Shown: positions 19,440 through 30,542 of the stretch, piece after piece
Layout of the letters: every line of letters begins with the position of its first letter
How positions within the stretch are numbered: the first letter of the stretch is position 1
Assembly: GCA_001574975.1 (NCBI GenBank)
Contig: KQ965766.1
Location: 1 to 64,000 of the forward strand
Length of the DNA: 64,000 nt
Direction: 5' to 3'
Source of the DNA: Gonapodya prolifera JEL478
Lineage: Eukaryota; Monoblepharomycota; Monoblepharidomycetes; Monoblepharidales; Gonapodyaceae
Notes under the pieces: model-generated
What the model saw: only the letters and a program-made list of their open reading frames with translations
Database searches by the model: none
Told to the model about the DNA's origin: nothing
Made by a program: the position numbers and the translations under genes

Positions 19440-20900
19440 TTCTTTTGTGGTGCGCCAGGTTGCTTACTTAATTGGGGACATGGTCCCACCATTCCAGCCT
19501 TCACAATCACCCATCCATTGGTACCTGCCTGTTTTGTGGGTGCAAAAAACCTGGGACTCTTCTTTCCCAGACCCCACATTGTCACCAAGATTTGACCAAA
19601 GAGGACGTCATCAGACATGGGCTTGCCATGCAGTGGCGTCTCCGAAAAATTACTTTGGGCTCACAAACAGATACACGCTTCACTTGCAAGGTGTCCAATT
19701 TGACAACCAATTCGACATATGGGATGGCTGTGAACCTCCGCACACTTTCACATACTGTACTGTCATCTTCATCAGAAGCACTAGCAGAGGAGACAGACAC
19801 AGCGGACTTGTCTTCTGATTCATGTTCCATATCTGGTTGTTCTGCAGGTCCTTCAACTTCCTCCTTGTCTTCTTTGGAAGCACTCAATTTCTGATCAGCA
19901 TTCCATGCATGCTTCCTTCCCAGAGTGAGATTTGTTCTTGACACCGTTTCTGGTTCAGAAGGTGTCAGCCACTCTTCAGCAGTGTTGTCCCCAAGCTTGT
20001 CTAATCCAGGAGCACTCTTTCCATCCCTACCCCGGGCACACTTCCTCCCTTGTGTGGGAATTGGTTTTGACACCAAGTCACAGTATGATCAGTACCAGAC
20101 GTACCATGTGGGGTGCGAATCTCTGATCTGCCATCCTAGTGATGGACTAATTGATCTCGCACTGCACCACACTGTCCTCTTCCAGAATATCCCTCACTTT
20201 CTGCATCAGAGACTTTGACATGTCCACCGCGCAGTAATCCAAGTTCACCTTCACATTGTTTTGAGAAACCAAGTGAAGGACGTGATACAGAACTTCCTCC
20301 TTGATGGGCTGATTTGGGTTTGATATCAGATTGAGATGCTGTCATGGTGAAAGAGAAGCAAGACAATTGCATTGAAGATGAGATCAATGGATTGTTGCCA
20401 AAATGTGCTGGTTGTGAAATTGTTGTGAGGTGCGGGTGGAGGCAGCAGTTGGCTTGATCACTGTGTTGTCACTTGTGCTGCAACTCAGGAGATACTTGGT
20501 GAAGGAGTTTCTTGCAGGGTTGTCTTGGAACTGGGTGCCATGATTGGCGTCTTGCAAGAACTTTTTGACAAGGTTCTGCACTCAAAGCTCCGCTCCCATC
20601 GAGATTGTGATTGTTGCCTTGGAACAAGGGAACAAATGAACTGGCTGAACTACAGTTATTTGCACTGATCCTCTCAAGGTTTGATTTTTGATTCTGTTAT
20701 TCTAAAATCTCTGACTGACAGTGGAGTACGTTCCGTCTCCTTCCCCTGTCTCCTGCACATCCACCAAGCTGGTCACAACTACAGTCTCAGGGCAGATATA
20801 TCTCCCATCAGAATCAAAAGAATAGATATGTATCTAGTATTAAAACAGGCACAAGAACCACCATGGTCCAGTCCATGTAGGCAAAGAAACTTGGCATCTA
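19440..20900. other. Unrecognised sequence between the inverted repeats
   Basis: The longest frames are on the minus strand, 19582-20076 (acidic, Ser/Glu-rich, 164 residues) and 20136-20387. Neither resembles a known transposase or the antiporter to the right. The 19582-20076 frame has low-complexity SVSSASASDEDD and is of uncertain coding status. Confidence 0.35.
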
Positions 20901-20949
20901 AAATGATGTGTTGATAGTAACACTCTGAAAATACAACTACAGTACGAAT

Positions 20950-22650
20950 ACTCACATCAATACCATTTTCCACAGCAATGGATCTGACTAACATGTTGGG
21001 AGCGTTTCCAATGTATGTGTTGGCGCCCACGAACACAAAAATCTTTGTTTTGGGGTCCAAAGGGTGCGTGATTGGTAATGTTGTTTGCGTAGGTGCCAGA
21101 CAAGCACTTGCGTTTGCAACAGAGCTTACCTTTGGAGTCCACTTCATGGCTATGGCCACAGTGACCACCATAGCAACATTGTGGAGAAGGTCGCTGTAAA
21201 ACAATTAGCTATGTAACATACAAACAGTGTTGAATGCCTGATGTTTTGTCCATAATGCACAGGAAGTCTCACATGCTCTTGTCATTTCCTTGATGTGGGT
21301 TAGCCATGACAGCACAGTACAAATTGGGGTACTCTTTCTTGAGGAAACCTATTTGAAAAAGAAATCTCTATATCCAGTGGTCGGAGAATCAGGTTAATGT
21401 TCCGAACTTACCTGACAGTACAATAACGGCAGCAATTACAAGCATCCCCACAACATTGATCAGACCAATTGCTCTGATCTAAGTTGCAGAAGGGAGGTTA
21501 TTGGCAACTGAATGTTGCGTCACGACTTCGTACTTTTGGGATTCTCACCGACTCCATCTCCTTGATGATCTCATCCGTGGTTGGCTTGATGTATGTCCCT
21601 GCCGAAAGCTTGCAGGGCTACAAACACAGTTGCAGTTCATGGCGTCACCAAATCTCAGGTTTGTCATTCCTGTTGCGCCTTGGAACAACTCACTGGCAAA
21701 ACTCCATACCCGACCTGACTCTCTCACATTCCAGCTGCAGCAAGCGTCTTGCTGATTGGTGCTGTGTATAATTTGTTTGCGTCCAACTGTGCGAGAACAT
21801 CGGTGTTGGGTGATATATGAGTGTGGAGGAACTGCCAATTGCTTTGGCGCAGAACAGATTTGCCACTGGGGTATGATCCTAATGTACACAAAAGTATATG
21901 AAATCCGACTTGGAAAGGTTGCTAAGATGGGTCCTCACCTGCCTGTTTGAGGCATCGTCCGCCTTGATCACAGAATCCAGTAGGGACGAGTACCCTGGTG
22001 CAAAAGCTCCTCCCAACTGCAGCTGACTTTCTCCACTCGGTTGTCCACCAGTCTTTCTACCATTCTTTGCCGCAAAGCCCTCCAACACGGCCCTCTCCTT
22101 GTCTGCCGCCCTGCTCAAGAACTTCGCCCATTTGCGATTGTACAAAAATGAGTCAATGGGCGTGGAACAATGTAAGGAGGACGAGGCAGGAGAAGGCAGT
22201 TGGGACTGCGCAGTGCGTCAGGGGCCAGAAGAAGTTGACGCCATTGAGGAAGCCAAGGAAGATGGGGGGTTGCCAACTGATGGTGTGGGCGAGGGGTCAT
22301 AAGAAATCAGCATTGTGTGTAGATTGCATGGGACGCAAGCGATAACTCTTAGTCAATAAGGCAATGAGAGCAGCTACGCACTCAGTGTCAAAGTCCCTCC
22401 CACATCACTAATCAGCACAATGAAGAACACCACGTGCATCACGCAATGCCCTGGCCGAAACTCACAAACGCAAATGTCCATCCAAGGACAAACTTAGGAA
22501 AATGCTTCTCCCACAGGTGTGCATCAGCGAGGGGCACGATTGCGAGTGTGAGGAGGAGGGCAAAGAACGCTGGATTGGTGCAAGTACACAGGGAGGATCG
22601 AACATGGTGGGGTAGAGACATGAAGGGGAGGTTCAAGGAGATCAAGTCGA
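20950..22650 (-). pseudogene. Ion:proton antiporter of the bacterial-type UIT/DASS-like kind, frameshifted
   Basis: On the minus strand in order: a first membrane segment NPAFFALLLTLAIVPLAD then HLWEKHFPKFVLGW (22439-22645), MHVVFFIVLISDVGGTLTL (about 22400), PPIFLGFLNGVNFFWPL (about 22190-22265), IDSFLYNRKWAKF (about 22115-22155), a membrane segment AIGLINVVGMLVIAAVIVLS (about 21415-21475), and KTKIFVFVGANTYIGNAPNM then LVRSIAVENGI (about 20960-21060). This order and the wording match UIT-type Na+:H+ antiporters best known from bacteria. Frames shift (for example at the FHAH*/IDSF join near 22150), a stop sits in the second segment, and the last membrane helices are not found. It lies between two inverted 5S-bearing repeats. 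Some breaks may be introns, but the chain does not close. Confidence 0.6.
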
Positions 22651-23039
22651 GATTGCAACATACTGATCGCGTAAGGACCGGGAATGCCCAACAATGACCC
22701 TTCCAGTGGGGAAACCGCCATTGGGGACACTTCTGGCAGTCAGCAGGGGTTGAGCACGCAGTATTCCGATTGATTGAGGGATGGTTGTGGTGGATTGGGG
22801 CGATTGGTCCACATTGGGATTGCGAATGAGCACTAATTGGTTGGTTGTGTCAGCTCCCTTGCGATCGTATGCATTTCTTGTCCTTTCGGGTGCACGTACT
22901 ATTTATGATATGAATGAAAATTTATATAAGATAGTGCACTTCTGCATCATATGCATGCAAAAAAGCGACGCGGTAAAGCTTACCTTTCAATCGCACACTT
23001 CATACCCCTGACGGTCCAACTCTCAAAAGTGCAAAACTG

Positions 23040-23510
23040 TTGCTGAAGGCAGGAAACAGAAGACCTACCCACGCGATGCCTCAAGGATTTGATTGCACAA
23101 GGGAAGTGTGACATTGTCAGCTGGGATCCCAAAGTGGACGCGTTTGTATCATTACTGAGGAGTAACTTGCGTTTGATATGACACGCTGGCTTGAAAGAAT
23201 ACCATTAATATCCACGCATGAGTGCTGAAAAGCAACACATAAGACACTTCATCTTGTAGCCCACACCTTTTGAAGTGAAAATAAACCAAAGCGCGAAGTC
23301 CCGCTGCAAAATAAAACCTATCTTTCGCAACTCCATCAATCACCAAAAATGAAAAACTACAGNACCCAGTATTCCCAGCTGATCTCTCACGCTAGTACTG
23401 ACTGGGCTGTCGCGGGCTTCGCTGCGCTGATCGGACGGGAAGCGGCACTTTTCCGCGCATATGGCCGTAGCTGTTAATCAAATGGGAGGGTTTTATTATA
23501 GCCGTAAAGT
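23040..23510. repeat. Right arm of the ~475-bp inverted repeat
   Basis: Reverse complement of 18960-19437 with very few differences. The two arms enclose about 3.6 kb. No target-site duplication is evident at the outer ends because similarity fades gradually. Confidence 0.95.
23355..23472 (-). rRNA. 5S ribosomal RNA, second copy
   Basis: Same 118-nt gene as at 19005-19122 in opposite orientation, with the upstream TATAATAAAA box at 23491-23500 and the T-run terminator after the 3' end. The single ambiguous base is at 23363, the mirror position of the N in the left copy. Confidence 0.93.
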
Positions 23511-23769
23511 TTTGTGTACTGATTCTATCCAATGGACAACAACCCCATCAACGTAAAACGCAAAACTGCACAATATCCCCCACGTACTCGAAACCTCAAC
23601 GTTCAGAATTCTGATGCTTCCTCGCCGAAGTTCCTGCATTATAGGTGCCTTGCCACGATATTCTATAATTTGAGGAAGGAACTGCGCTGTAAGTAAGCAC
23701 TTCACTGTTTCGTGCGGTCAAACTCCGGCCTTTTTGGGAGATCACTCCACTACGGATCACTGGTCGCAT

Positions 23770-25563
23770 ATGTCGCTGACGCCCTTCTCGTCCGCTGCGT
23801 CTCTGCGGCCACTCAGCGTGTTCGACCGTCTCTTCGCCCGCCTGGCAAAGTTCGACGCCGTGCGCGCTCTCCTCGCGCTCAACATTGTGGCAGCATGGCT
23901 GCTCAGGTGAGACGACACCGACACTGCGCGTTGCCACACTACACACTCCTTCTCTCGCTGTTGAATTTCCACCGCAGAAACTTCCTGCTCAAGCGATGGA
24001 CGTCGCTCTGGTGGACGATCATTGGCCAGGGCGCGCCGAAACTGGCGCTGGGAGACGAACGTAAGCGCATCGCCAAATTCAAACTTCTCGAGGATGAAAG
24101 CGTCGGGAAACACAGGTGGGTGGCCCGATTCGTCGTCCCTCCTGGATTTCTTTCGGGCTCGTGTCGGGACCTTTATGCCGACATCCGCCGACTGCACGCA
24201 GGTACATCACCCTCAAGAGCGGTATCAAGCTGCACGCTGTCGAGGCGGGAGCGCTGAATGCTCCTCTTCTCATTCTCTTACACGGGTGCGTACTTCGATC
24301 AAGCCACTCCGACACATGAACCATTTTCGACCACGACTATTCATCCCCGTCAAGGTACCCCCAAAACTGGTACATCTGGCACAAGATCATCCCCCCACTC
24401 GCGCGCCACCTCCGCGTTGTCGCGCCTGACATGCGTGGCTACGGCGGATCGGACAAGCCGGAGCTAGTCCAGGACTACCATGCAGATCATCTCACGACGG
24501 ACGTCAAAGAGCTGGCGGAGGCGTTGCAAGTGGAGGCGGGGAAGAGTAAGAATGAGAATTTTATTCTCGGGGGGCATGACTGGGTGGGTACTCGTTAAGC
24601 GACGCAAGCGGTATTGCCGGAGTCGCGAAGCGCGACCGCTAAGCTCGAGGCCTAGGCGCGAAAGCACTGACCGAGTTGTCCACCGGAGGCGAGTGGTTCT
24701 ATGGGCAACAGAATACTGCTTGGATGCCTCAGAGCGGCGCGAGACAAATTTCTAAACGATAGAGTAAACGTTTCCTCGTAACTACTCTTCGACAGGGCGC
24801 CGTAGTATGCTGGGACTTCGCATCGCGCTACCCCACTCTCCTGTCTCGACTAATCATCATCAACGTTCCGCCTCCGTGGACCCTGTTGGAGAACATGACG
24901 TTTCGGCAGTTGCGGAAATCGTGGTGTGAGTTGTCTCTCTTTTCCCTTCCTCCTTCTTTCACCCTCAGAAACCGTCACAAACCTCACCCCCTCCCACCTC
25001 ACCCACCCCTTCGGCAAACCAGACATCGTCTGGTTCCAATTCCCCGGCCTCGCCGATGCTGCCCTCTCCGCCAACGACGCGGCGGGTCTGGTCGAGCACT
25101 TTCTGCGCCACACCAAGGGCGTGCCCGAGAGCGAGCTGGACGTGTACAGAGTGGGGATGGCGGAGGAGGGAAGGGCTACGGCGGCAATAAATTTCGTGAG
25201 TGACGTTGATCTCTGATCGCGTACCTTTTTGGAAACGACACCCGCACTCTTTCCACCGGTACTCTCTCCTCCACCCCATCACCATCCCAGTACCGCGCCA
25301 ACATCACCCCCACGACCCAATCTACCCGCTCTGGCCCACCTCCGTCCTTCCCACCCACACTCATCCTCTGGGGCGACCAAGACTACTTCCTCGACACCGA
25401 GACGTGCCTATGGGGCATCGAGCGCGGGATCCCCGAGTTACAAGTGGAGATCTTGAAGGGCGTGGGGCATTTCGTGCCGGATGAAGAGCCAGAGAGGGTC
25501 GTGGAGGTTGTGGAGAGGTTTTTGGTGCCGGGGGAGGGTGTGGGGAGTGGTGTTGCTGCGTGA
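23770..25563 (+). CDS. Epoxide hydrolase-like alpha/beta hydrolase
   Basis: Seven in-frame exons (23770-23906, 23978-24115, 24202-24285, 24355-24583, 24796-24925, 25023-25195, 25291-25563) give 387 residues. Residues about 15-50 hold a hydrophobic stretch (ALLALNIVAAWLL) that could anchor the protein in a membrane. Then come YITLKSGIKLHAVEAG, the oxyanion-hole HGYPQNW, DMRGYGGSDKP, the nucleophile elbow GGHDWGAVV with catalytic Asp, the cap-domain WYIVWFQFPGL, WGDQDYFLD with the acid, and the catalytic His in GVGHFV. All are as in the soluble/microsomal EPHX group that opens epoxides with water. The intron at 24584-24795 is long (212 nt) compared with the others. Substrate unknown. The gene looks intact. 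Confidence 0.93.
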
Positions 25564-26768
25564 GTGAGATAGTGTGGGTGGGTTTTTGTACAGGTGGCTT
25601 GGAGGGTGTTGAGTGTCGTCACCACATTAGTATCGCCGAGGGCAACAAATTTTGAGTACGTTGGGAGAACAAGAAGTGTACTTTCTGATGTTGCGAGGGC
25701 TTGGGCGAGCTCGCAAGATGCTGTGGCCAACCTTTGGCACCGCTCATCATAAACACCGGAAGCATTTGGACTTCACCCTCGTAAAGAAAAGCGTAAACTA
25801 GAATCTTGCGATTTATAAACAAATGTAAAACTGCTACACATCAAGATCCGACTTCGATCCTCAAAACTCCGCTCGCTCGTCTCCCCGGTCACTTGGTGTG
25901 ACCTCTCGTGTCTCTCGTGTCTCTCTCGGTCCTCTCTCTCGTACTCGTCTCTCGTGCGCCCTCCGCGTGCCCTCGGCCTCACTCCGCAACCCTCGCCCGA
26001 CCCCCTCCACAATGTACCCTTATATGAAGTCTATAATATTAGCAGCGGTCATTGCATCCCCGTGTGCAAGTCGGATTTCGTTCCATTTGGACAAATAGGG
26101 TCATCTGGAGCCAGCAGTTATCCCGCAACGCCGTGACCCAGAGAAGTTGGACAACACAGGTCTCAGTTAATGTAATTAAACCCTACCATACTTGGCTATC
26201 GACATTTCTTCTCCCTCGTGACCGCCTGCTCCAACAAACGTCGGCTGTCGCCCATGAATGGTGCACGCGTACGATTGGTCTGATCTCTGCTTCGGCAACA
26301 TTCTCAGAGCTTTGCTCGCCGCCGTTCAGCCTCCTTCGCCGCCCGGTCCTTGCCCCTGTTCAGCATGCGGATCAGCCTGCGTTCCATGAACCCCGTTTGG
26401 GTATGTGACAAAAGAGGGACGAGGGACAGGGGGGGGGGGTCGGGGTGGAAGAGGCAAGCTCAACACCAGGTACCGACGAAAGGGAACACAAAGGCAACGT
26501 ACACGGCAGTATCTTGCGCTCCGACGATTGGGAACTCAATGAGTGGCTCGTCGGACGGCTGGCCGGCTTGAGTGGAGGTGAAACGGAAGACGTACCTGGA
26601 GATGGGTTTGCATGAGTCGATGAAGACGAGGGAAGGGCCAAAATGCACAGTGCAGTGTGCGTGTCTGTAACCAGCAGCTTCTCCTTCACACTCCTCCCCT
26701 GATCGACATGTGGAAGCCATAACACGGACTCATCGGCGACTAACCTCCCTCCCTACCCGCCCCCGACA
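25564..26768. other. No gene recognised; CTCTCGTG-rich tract at 25898-25965
   Basis: Several short ORFs, none with a domain I know. A pyrimidine-rich simple tract built of CTCTCGTGT-like words spans 25898-25965, and a G10 run lies near 26431. The minus-strand frame 26460-26720 directly follows the DsbA-like stop and could be 3' untranslated or a separate small gene. Confidence 0.5.
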
Positions 26769-27820
26769 TTATAGCACCCACCAAGGAACACCCGTAACCT
26801 CCCTCTCCTCTCTCGCCTCCTTCTCCCTCGCCGCGAGCCTCTCCCTTGCCTCTTCGCTCCTCCAGGCCTTCTTGGCCTCCTCCTCAGGCACGCCGCACTC
26901 CTTTGCGATCCTAATAAGTTCCGTGCGCGACGTTATGGGCACGTGGTGGGCAAAGTGAGCGGCGAGGAGGTGGGTGAGGAGCGTGGATGGTGTGGATGGT
27001 GGGAGTGTGGAGAGGGAGGAGACGTGTTGAAGAAGAAGGTGGGAGTCGGTTGAGTCGGGTGGGGAAGATGACTTGGGTGTGGATGAGGAGGGGTGGGATT
27101 TGGAGACGGCGAGCTGTGAAGGGGGTGGGCGGTCATTATGGCAGTGAAGGATTACTTAGGGCTGATCTCTTCTTTCTGGGTGTCTAGGGCGTCGTTTCCA
27201 CGCGCCGGTGACAAGTAAAACCCGCAAATGACATTGTCGGGCGTCCTTAGAGTACCATGGCGTGCCCTCGAGGTTTCTTCAGAAAACTTACTGGCAATCC
27301 TTCGTCGCGTAGTTCAACCTTTACCCTGGCACCCTTCTCCTTCTTCGCGGCCTCCTCATTCGGGTCCATAAACTCGACCGGAATTGGCCGGAACGGAGGA
27401 GTGTAGTCGGCACGTTGTGCGGGATTCACATAGAATGCTGGACGTGGTTTGGAGAGTGTCAACTGAATGAGGGGGCCCACCAACAGAATCACGTACGGTG
27501 AAAGTCGATTGAGATGTTTTGCGATGGGAAGTCGAATTGCTGTAAAGCTTTGTCTGGCGATTACATAGAGCGGGATGAATGGAGCCGATCCCATCCGATT
27601 GCAAAAACGATGAGCGAGAGTTCGCAGGTGGCAAGACTGGAGAGACAGTGAACGTACCAAGTCTGTGTTTTCCGACTGTTTTTGGTGGAAGGAGGTAATG
27701 GAAATGGAAGTGAATGTGGGATGAGGAATCACACCCATCGGATGATAAGAGGACGAAAGTTCACGTACGGTAGCACCATGGACAAGTGATGTCGATCCAA
27801 AGGTCGATGTGCAGATGCAT
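26769..27820 (-). CDS. DsbA-like thioredoxin-fold oxidoreductase (FrnE type)
   Basis: Exons on the minus strand 27769-27820, 27497-27553, 27292-27437 and 26769-27113 give 199 residues in frame. It begins MHLHIDLWIDITCPWCY, with the CPWC active site where FrnE/2-hydroxychromene-isomerase-like proteins have it. Next come KALQQFDF, FHPFYVNPAQ, a helical DSHLLLQHVSSL region, LAAHFAHHVPITSRTEL, IAKECGVPEEEAKKAW and the cis-proline loop TGVPWWVL just before the stop. The usual IGKRRLE-like link after the CPWC helix is missing in this splice, so a small exon in the 215-nt first intron may have been overlooked. The sequence after WWVL, which normally adds another strand, is also absent. Function: thiol oxidoreductase or GST-kappa-like; partner unknown. 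Confidence 0.75.
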
Positions 27821-27894
27821 TGTGTGGCGATACTCACTCCTTCGAGGTTGAGAACGGTAACTGTGGTCCGACAAATTGCAAACACCAACGAAAC

Positions 27895-29035
27895 ATGGGC
27901 GCGGACTCCTCTTCTGTGGCTGGAACCGAGCGGAATCCCACACACTACATCGAGTGCACTGGAGCAGACGCAAAGGTTGTGCAGCCGATCGTGCCCGCGA
28001 TGAACAGCTACTTTGCAAAGTACCCACACGTTCGATTCAGGAAGACACCGTTCAGGCTCTTCTGGTCGTTCTCCGAGAACCATCTGTTGGTTGGAAACTA
28101 CATACCAGCATCACTGGTCTCGCCACACCCTGTGAGAGCGTCGCCTATGAATGGGCACCGCACGCCCTCCAGCTCTTGCCTTTTAGTTTCTCCTGAAAAG
28201 CGCCGTCTCTTCATGTACATATCATCGTCTCGCTTCGCAAAAGCCTTGATCGAAAATCAGTCAGAACTGTTGGCGCTCACTCGCCCCAACCCTAGAACAG
28301 TGAAGGCGGACGGGGGGCCCCAATACACAAAAGAACGACTCAAACAAGCATGCAAAGACTTTGCCACTCTCAACGTCCTCCTCAAGGAAAATATTGATTT
28401 GCGCTACCGCTACTACTCGTCTGTGCATTTCAAGGAGCTCTGCGACCTCGCAGTCGCCCTTAACCGGCCGCCAAACTTCACCCTGGTGTTACGCACCAGG
28501 ACTATGACAAAGCTCTCATATCGTTGACGTCGCTGTTCAATCTTGGTCTGTACATCGACTACAATTTTGGCCCAGTGTCCTTACGAGGGCCAAGTCAAAT
28601 TGATGTAGAGCCAGGAGCCATTTCGAACATTCCTGAATGACATGTACCAGGAAGCGCGCGCGAAACCCTTCTCTCCAACCAACGTTCGCCTTGCCATTGC
28701 GTATGACCTCATCATGCCAATGAAACACCTTGGAATTGGGGACGCCAGAACGGCCCAACAAGGGAGCAAAATCGAAGCACTAACGACATCCTTTTCAATC
28801 CTCGTATGCTCTCGGCCCGGGTGCTACAGTGGCCGATTTCTCATGATGAAATTATTCTGTGTAGAGAAGTCCGGTCGTAGGGACCCAACGTACAAGAGAC
28901 CTAATAAGGGCACACCAGGGTGTGTGAGGGGCACAAGAATTTGGTTGCAAAACGTTTGCAATCCTTCCTCCTTTCAGAGATTTATCCCCTCAGGCAAGAA
29001 ACCATTAATGGAAGAAGTCGTCAAAAGAGAGTAGG
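27895..29035 (+). pseudogene. Decayed MYND-finger protein, copy A
   Basis: Starts MGADSSSVAG at 27895 and aligns with the downstream MYND gene: PAMNSYFAKYPHV with ELYFSKYSHV, EDTVQALLVVLREPSVGWKL with MDSLDTVFKALDIG, RRLFMYISSSRFAKALIENQ with PLFIFISTSHLAKSLMENQ, LKENIDLRYRYY with LVGNVDLRFRYF, and ILVCSRPGC with FVCSKPGC. The homologous pieces fall in different frames (shift near 28032, return near 28195, stop at 28527), and the metal-binding end of the finger is lost. It is therefore the dead or dying upstream partner of a tandem duplication. Confidence 0.7.
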
Positions 29036-29038
29036 AAC

Positions 29039-29952
29039 GTCTCAGTGCCAGCCCAGATCCTCCTGTCCTGGAATCACTCTACAAGAACATGGAGTTGTAT
29101 TTCAGCAAATACTCGCATGTTGGCACCACACCTGCCCAAGTCATGGATTCACTCGATACCGTCTTCAAAGCATTGGATATTGGCACAGCGTTTCTAAGCA
29201 ACAGCATCATCACGCTCTTGCGTGAGGACAAAGACCTCGATAGGGTGGCTCCCCAGAACAGACGGCAGCCGCTCTTCATTTTCATATCCACGTCACATCT
29301 TGCAAAGTCTCTGATGGAGAACCAGGCCGAGTTTTTCTCTCTTGTGTCGCCAAAGGCCTGGACAAAGGATTTGCGGTTGGGATTCTCAAAACAGCGTCTC
29401 GTCCAGGGGCAGAAAGAATTTGATGCCCTTTCTCTTCTGCTGGTTGGAAATGTGGATCTCCGCTTTCGCTACTTCAGGTCTCCCCGTTTTGAGGACCTCT
29501 GTACAATTGTCATGGCACTGGACCAACCAGCACTCAGTCGTCCCCATTTCAAGCAGTTCTTGCGCAAATATCACAACTTCTCACTTGACATTGCGGAAAA
29601 CACGTTCCCACAAGAAGATCCCCGTTTTTCCATCCAGAAGAACCTGATGGTCCCTTGGTTACATGCTGCCACTGACTACCAGAAACAACAGACCGAATTC
29701 AGGCGCCTGAGCCACCTGAAATACGCACGTTTTGTGTGCAGCAAACCTGGATGTGTGGTATCCCATGAAGTGTCGCGAGAGCATTACATCGAGCTGTTGA
29801 AGGACCCAAGGTGTGGATCGACTCTTCTTCCGGGTGGAGGAAAGCTTCTACGGAGATGCTCCGGAAGTGGAGCTGTGCGGTACTGTAGTGCAGAGTGTCA
29901 GAAAGCGGACTGGTTGGTCCATAAGTCGGGCAAACTTTGGAAGACGTTGTAA
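29039..29952 (+). CDS. MYND-type zinc finger protein, copy B
   Basis: One long frame runs through ASPDPPVLESLYKNMELYF (about 29045) to a stop at 29950-29952; the first ATG is 29089, but the homology to copy A starts upstream, so an earlier exon is likely. The N-terminal 230 residues are alpha-helical and not recognisable. At the C-terminus is a MYND-like finger: FVCSKPGC, RRCSGSGAVRYCSAECQ, KADWLVHK. MYND fingers bind proline-rich peptides in partner proteins. Compared with the consensus the last cysteine after the HK is absent (HKSGKLW) and the second C-x2-C pair is only a single C, so metal binding may be impaired. Basidiomycete genomes often carry large, rapidly evolving MYND families. Confidence 0.7.
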
Positions 29953-30542
29953 GGGGAAGGTTGATTGGGATCGGGATGTCACATTGAAAGTGAGCGTATA
30001 GTTCGTTTCAATTGGATTGGCGTAGATGTTTTTTCACAACTCCTTGATATCGGTTCCTACTAATTGGGCAGCTTTCACTCATTTCGTTTCGACTTTTCAA
30101 AGATTTTTGTATCGAAGTTATACAATCAGCATCGTTGCTTTTTTTATGATATTTACGTCCCTTCTGCCTCCTCCTATCGTTCGTCGTCTCTTGTATCGGT
30201 GTTATACTCATGTACATAACAACTCCAGACCTGTGCTGTACGTAATAAAGAAGTGCACCAAGATTCTCGTCGAGAGTCCCCACGAATACTCAACCACGGA
30301 TTTCGGCTGCTGTGATAAACTTTTCATTGTGCCAGGGGACCCATTTGGAAGGCAGTTGGGGAAGAAGGCAAGCCGCGCCACAGCTGACCCGTTTTGCACC
30401 AGTTCAGACGAAGAGGAAGGAGGCCTACAGGACGACGTTGCGTGAAAGACGGCGCACTACTCTATTGCGTCGCGAGGCTTGGATTGATTAGGCTGGATAC
30501 TGCGGATTGGGATTGAAGTAGTCACCTCTGGCGGAACGGCGG
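29953..30542. other. Intergenic; small ORF of uncertain status
   Basis: An ORF at 30026-30445 (139 residues, with hydrophobic stretch SIVAFFMIFTSLLPPP and acidic end) has no recognisable domain; its 3' part just precedes the YTH gene. I see no other feature. Confidence 0.35.

Noticed and set aside
18960-23510. Inverted repeat as a classic terminal-inverted-repeat transposon
   Set aside because: No target-site duplication or transposase is seen, the arms contain 5S genes, and similarity fades gradually outward, so I list it as a repeat and not as a mobile element.
24921-25022. Open frame SETVTNLTPSHLTHPFGKP before the epoxide hydrolase cap domain
   Set aside because: It cannot be joined in frame without a stop; using the acceptor at 25022 gives WYIVWFQFPGL, which matches the family.
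27247-28083. 278-residue minus-strand ORF
   Set aside because: It reads through introns of the DsbA-like gene and antisense to MYND copy A. Only the spliced frames carry the CPWC motif and the rest of the family sequence.
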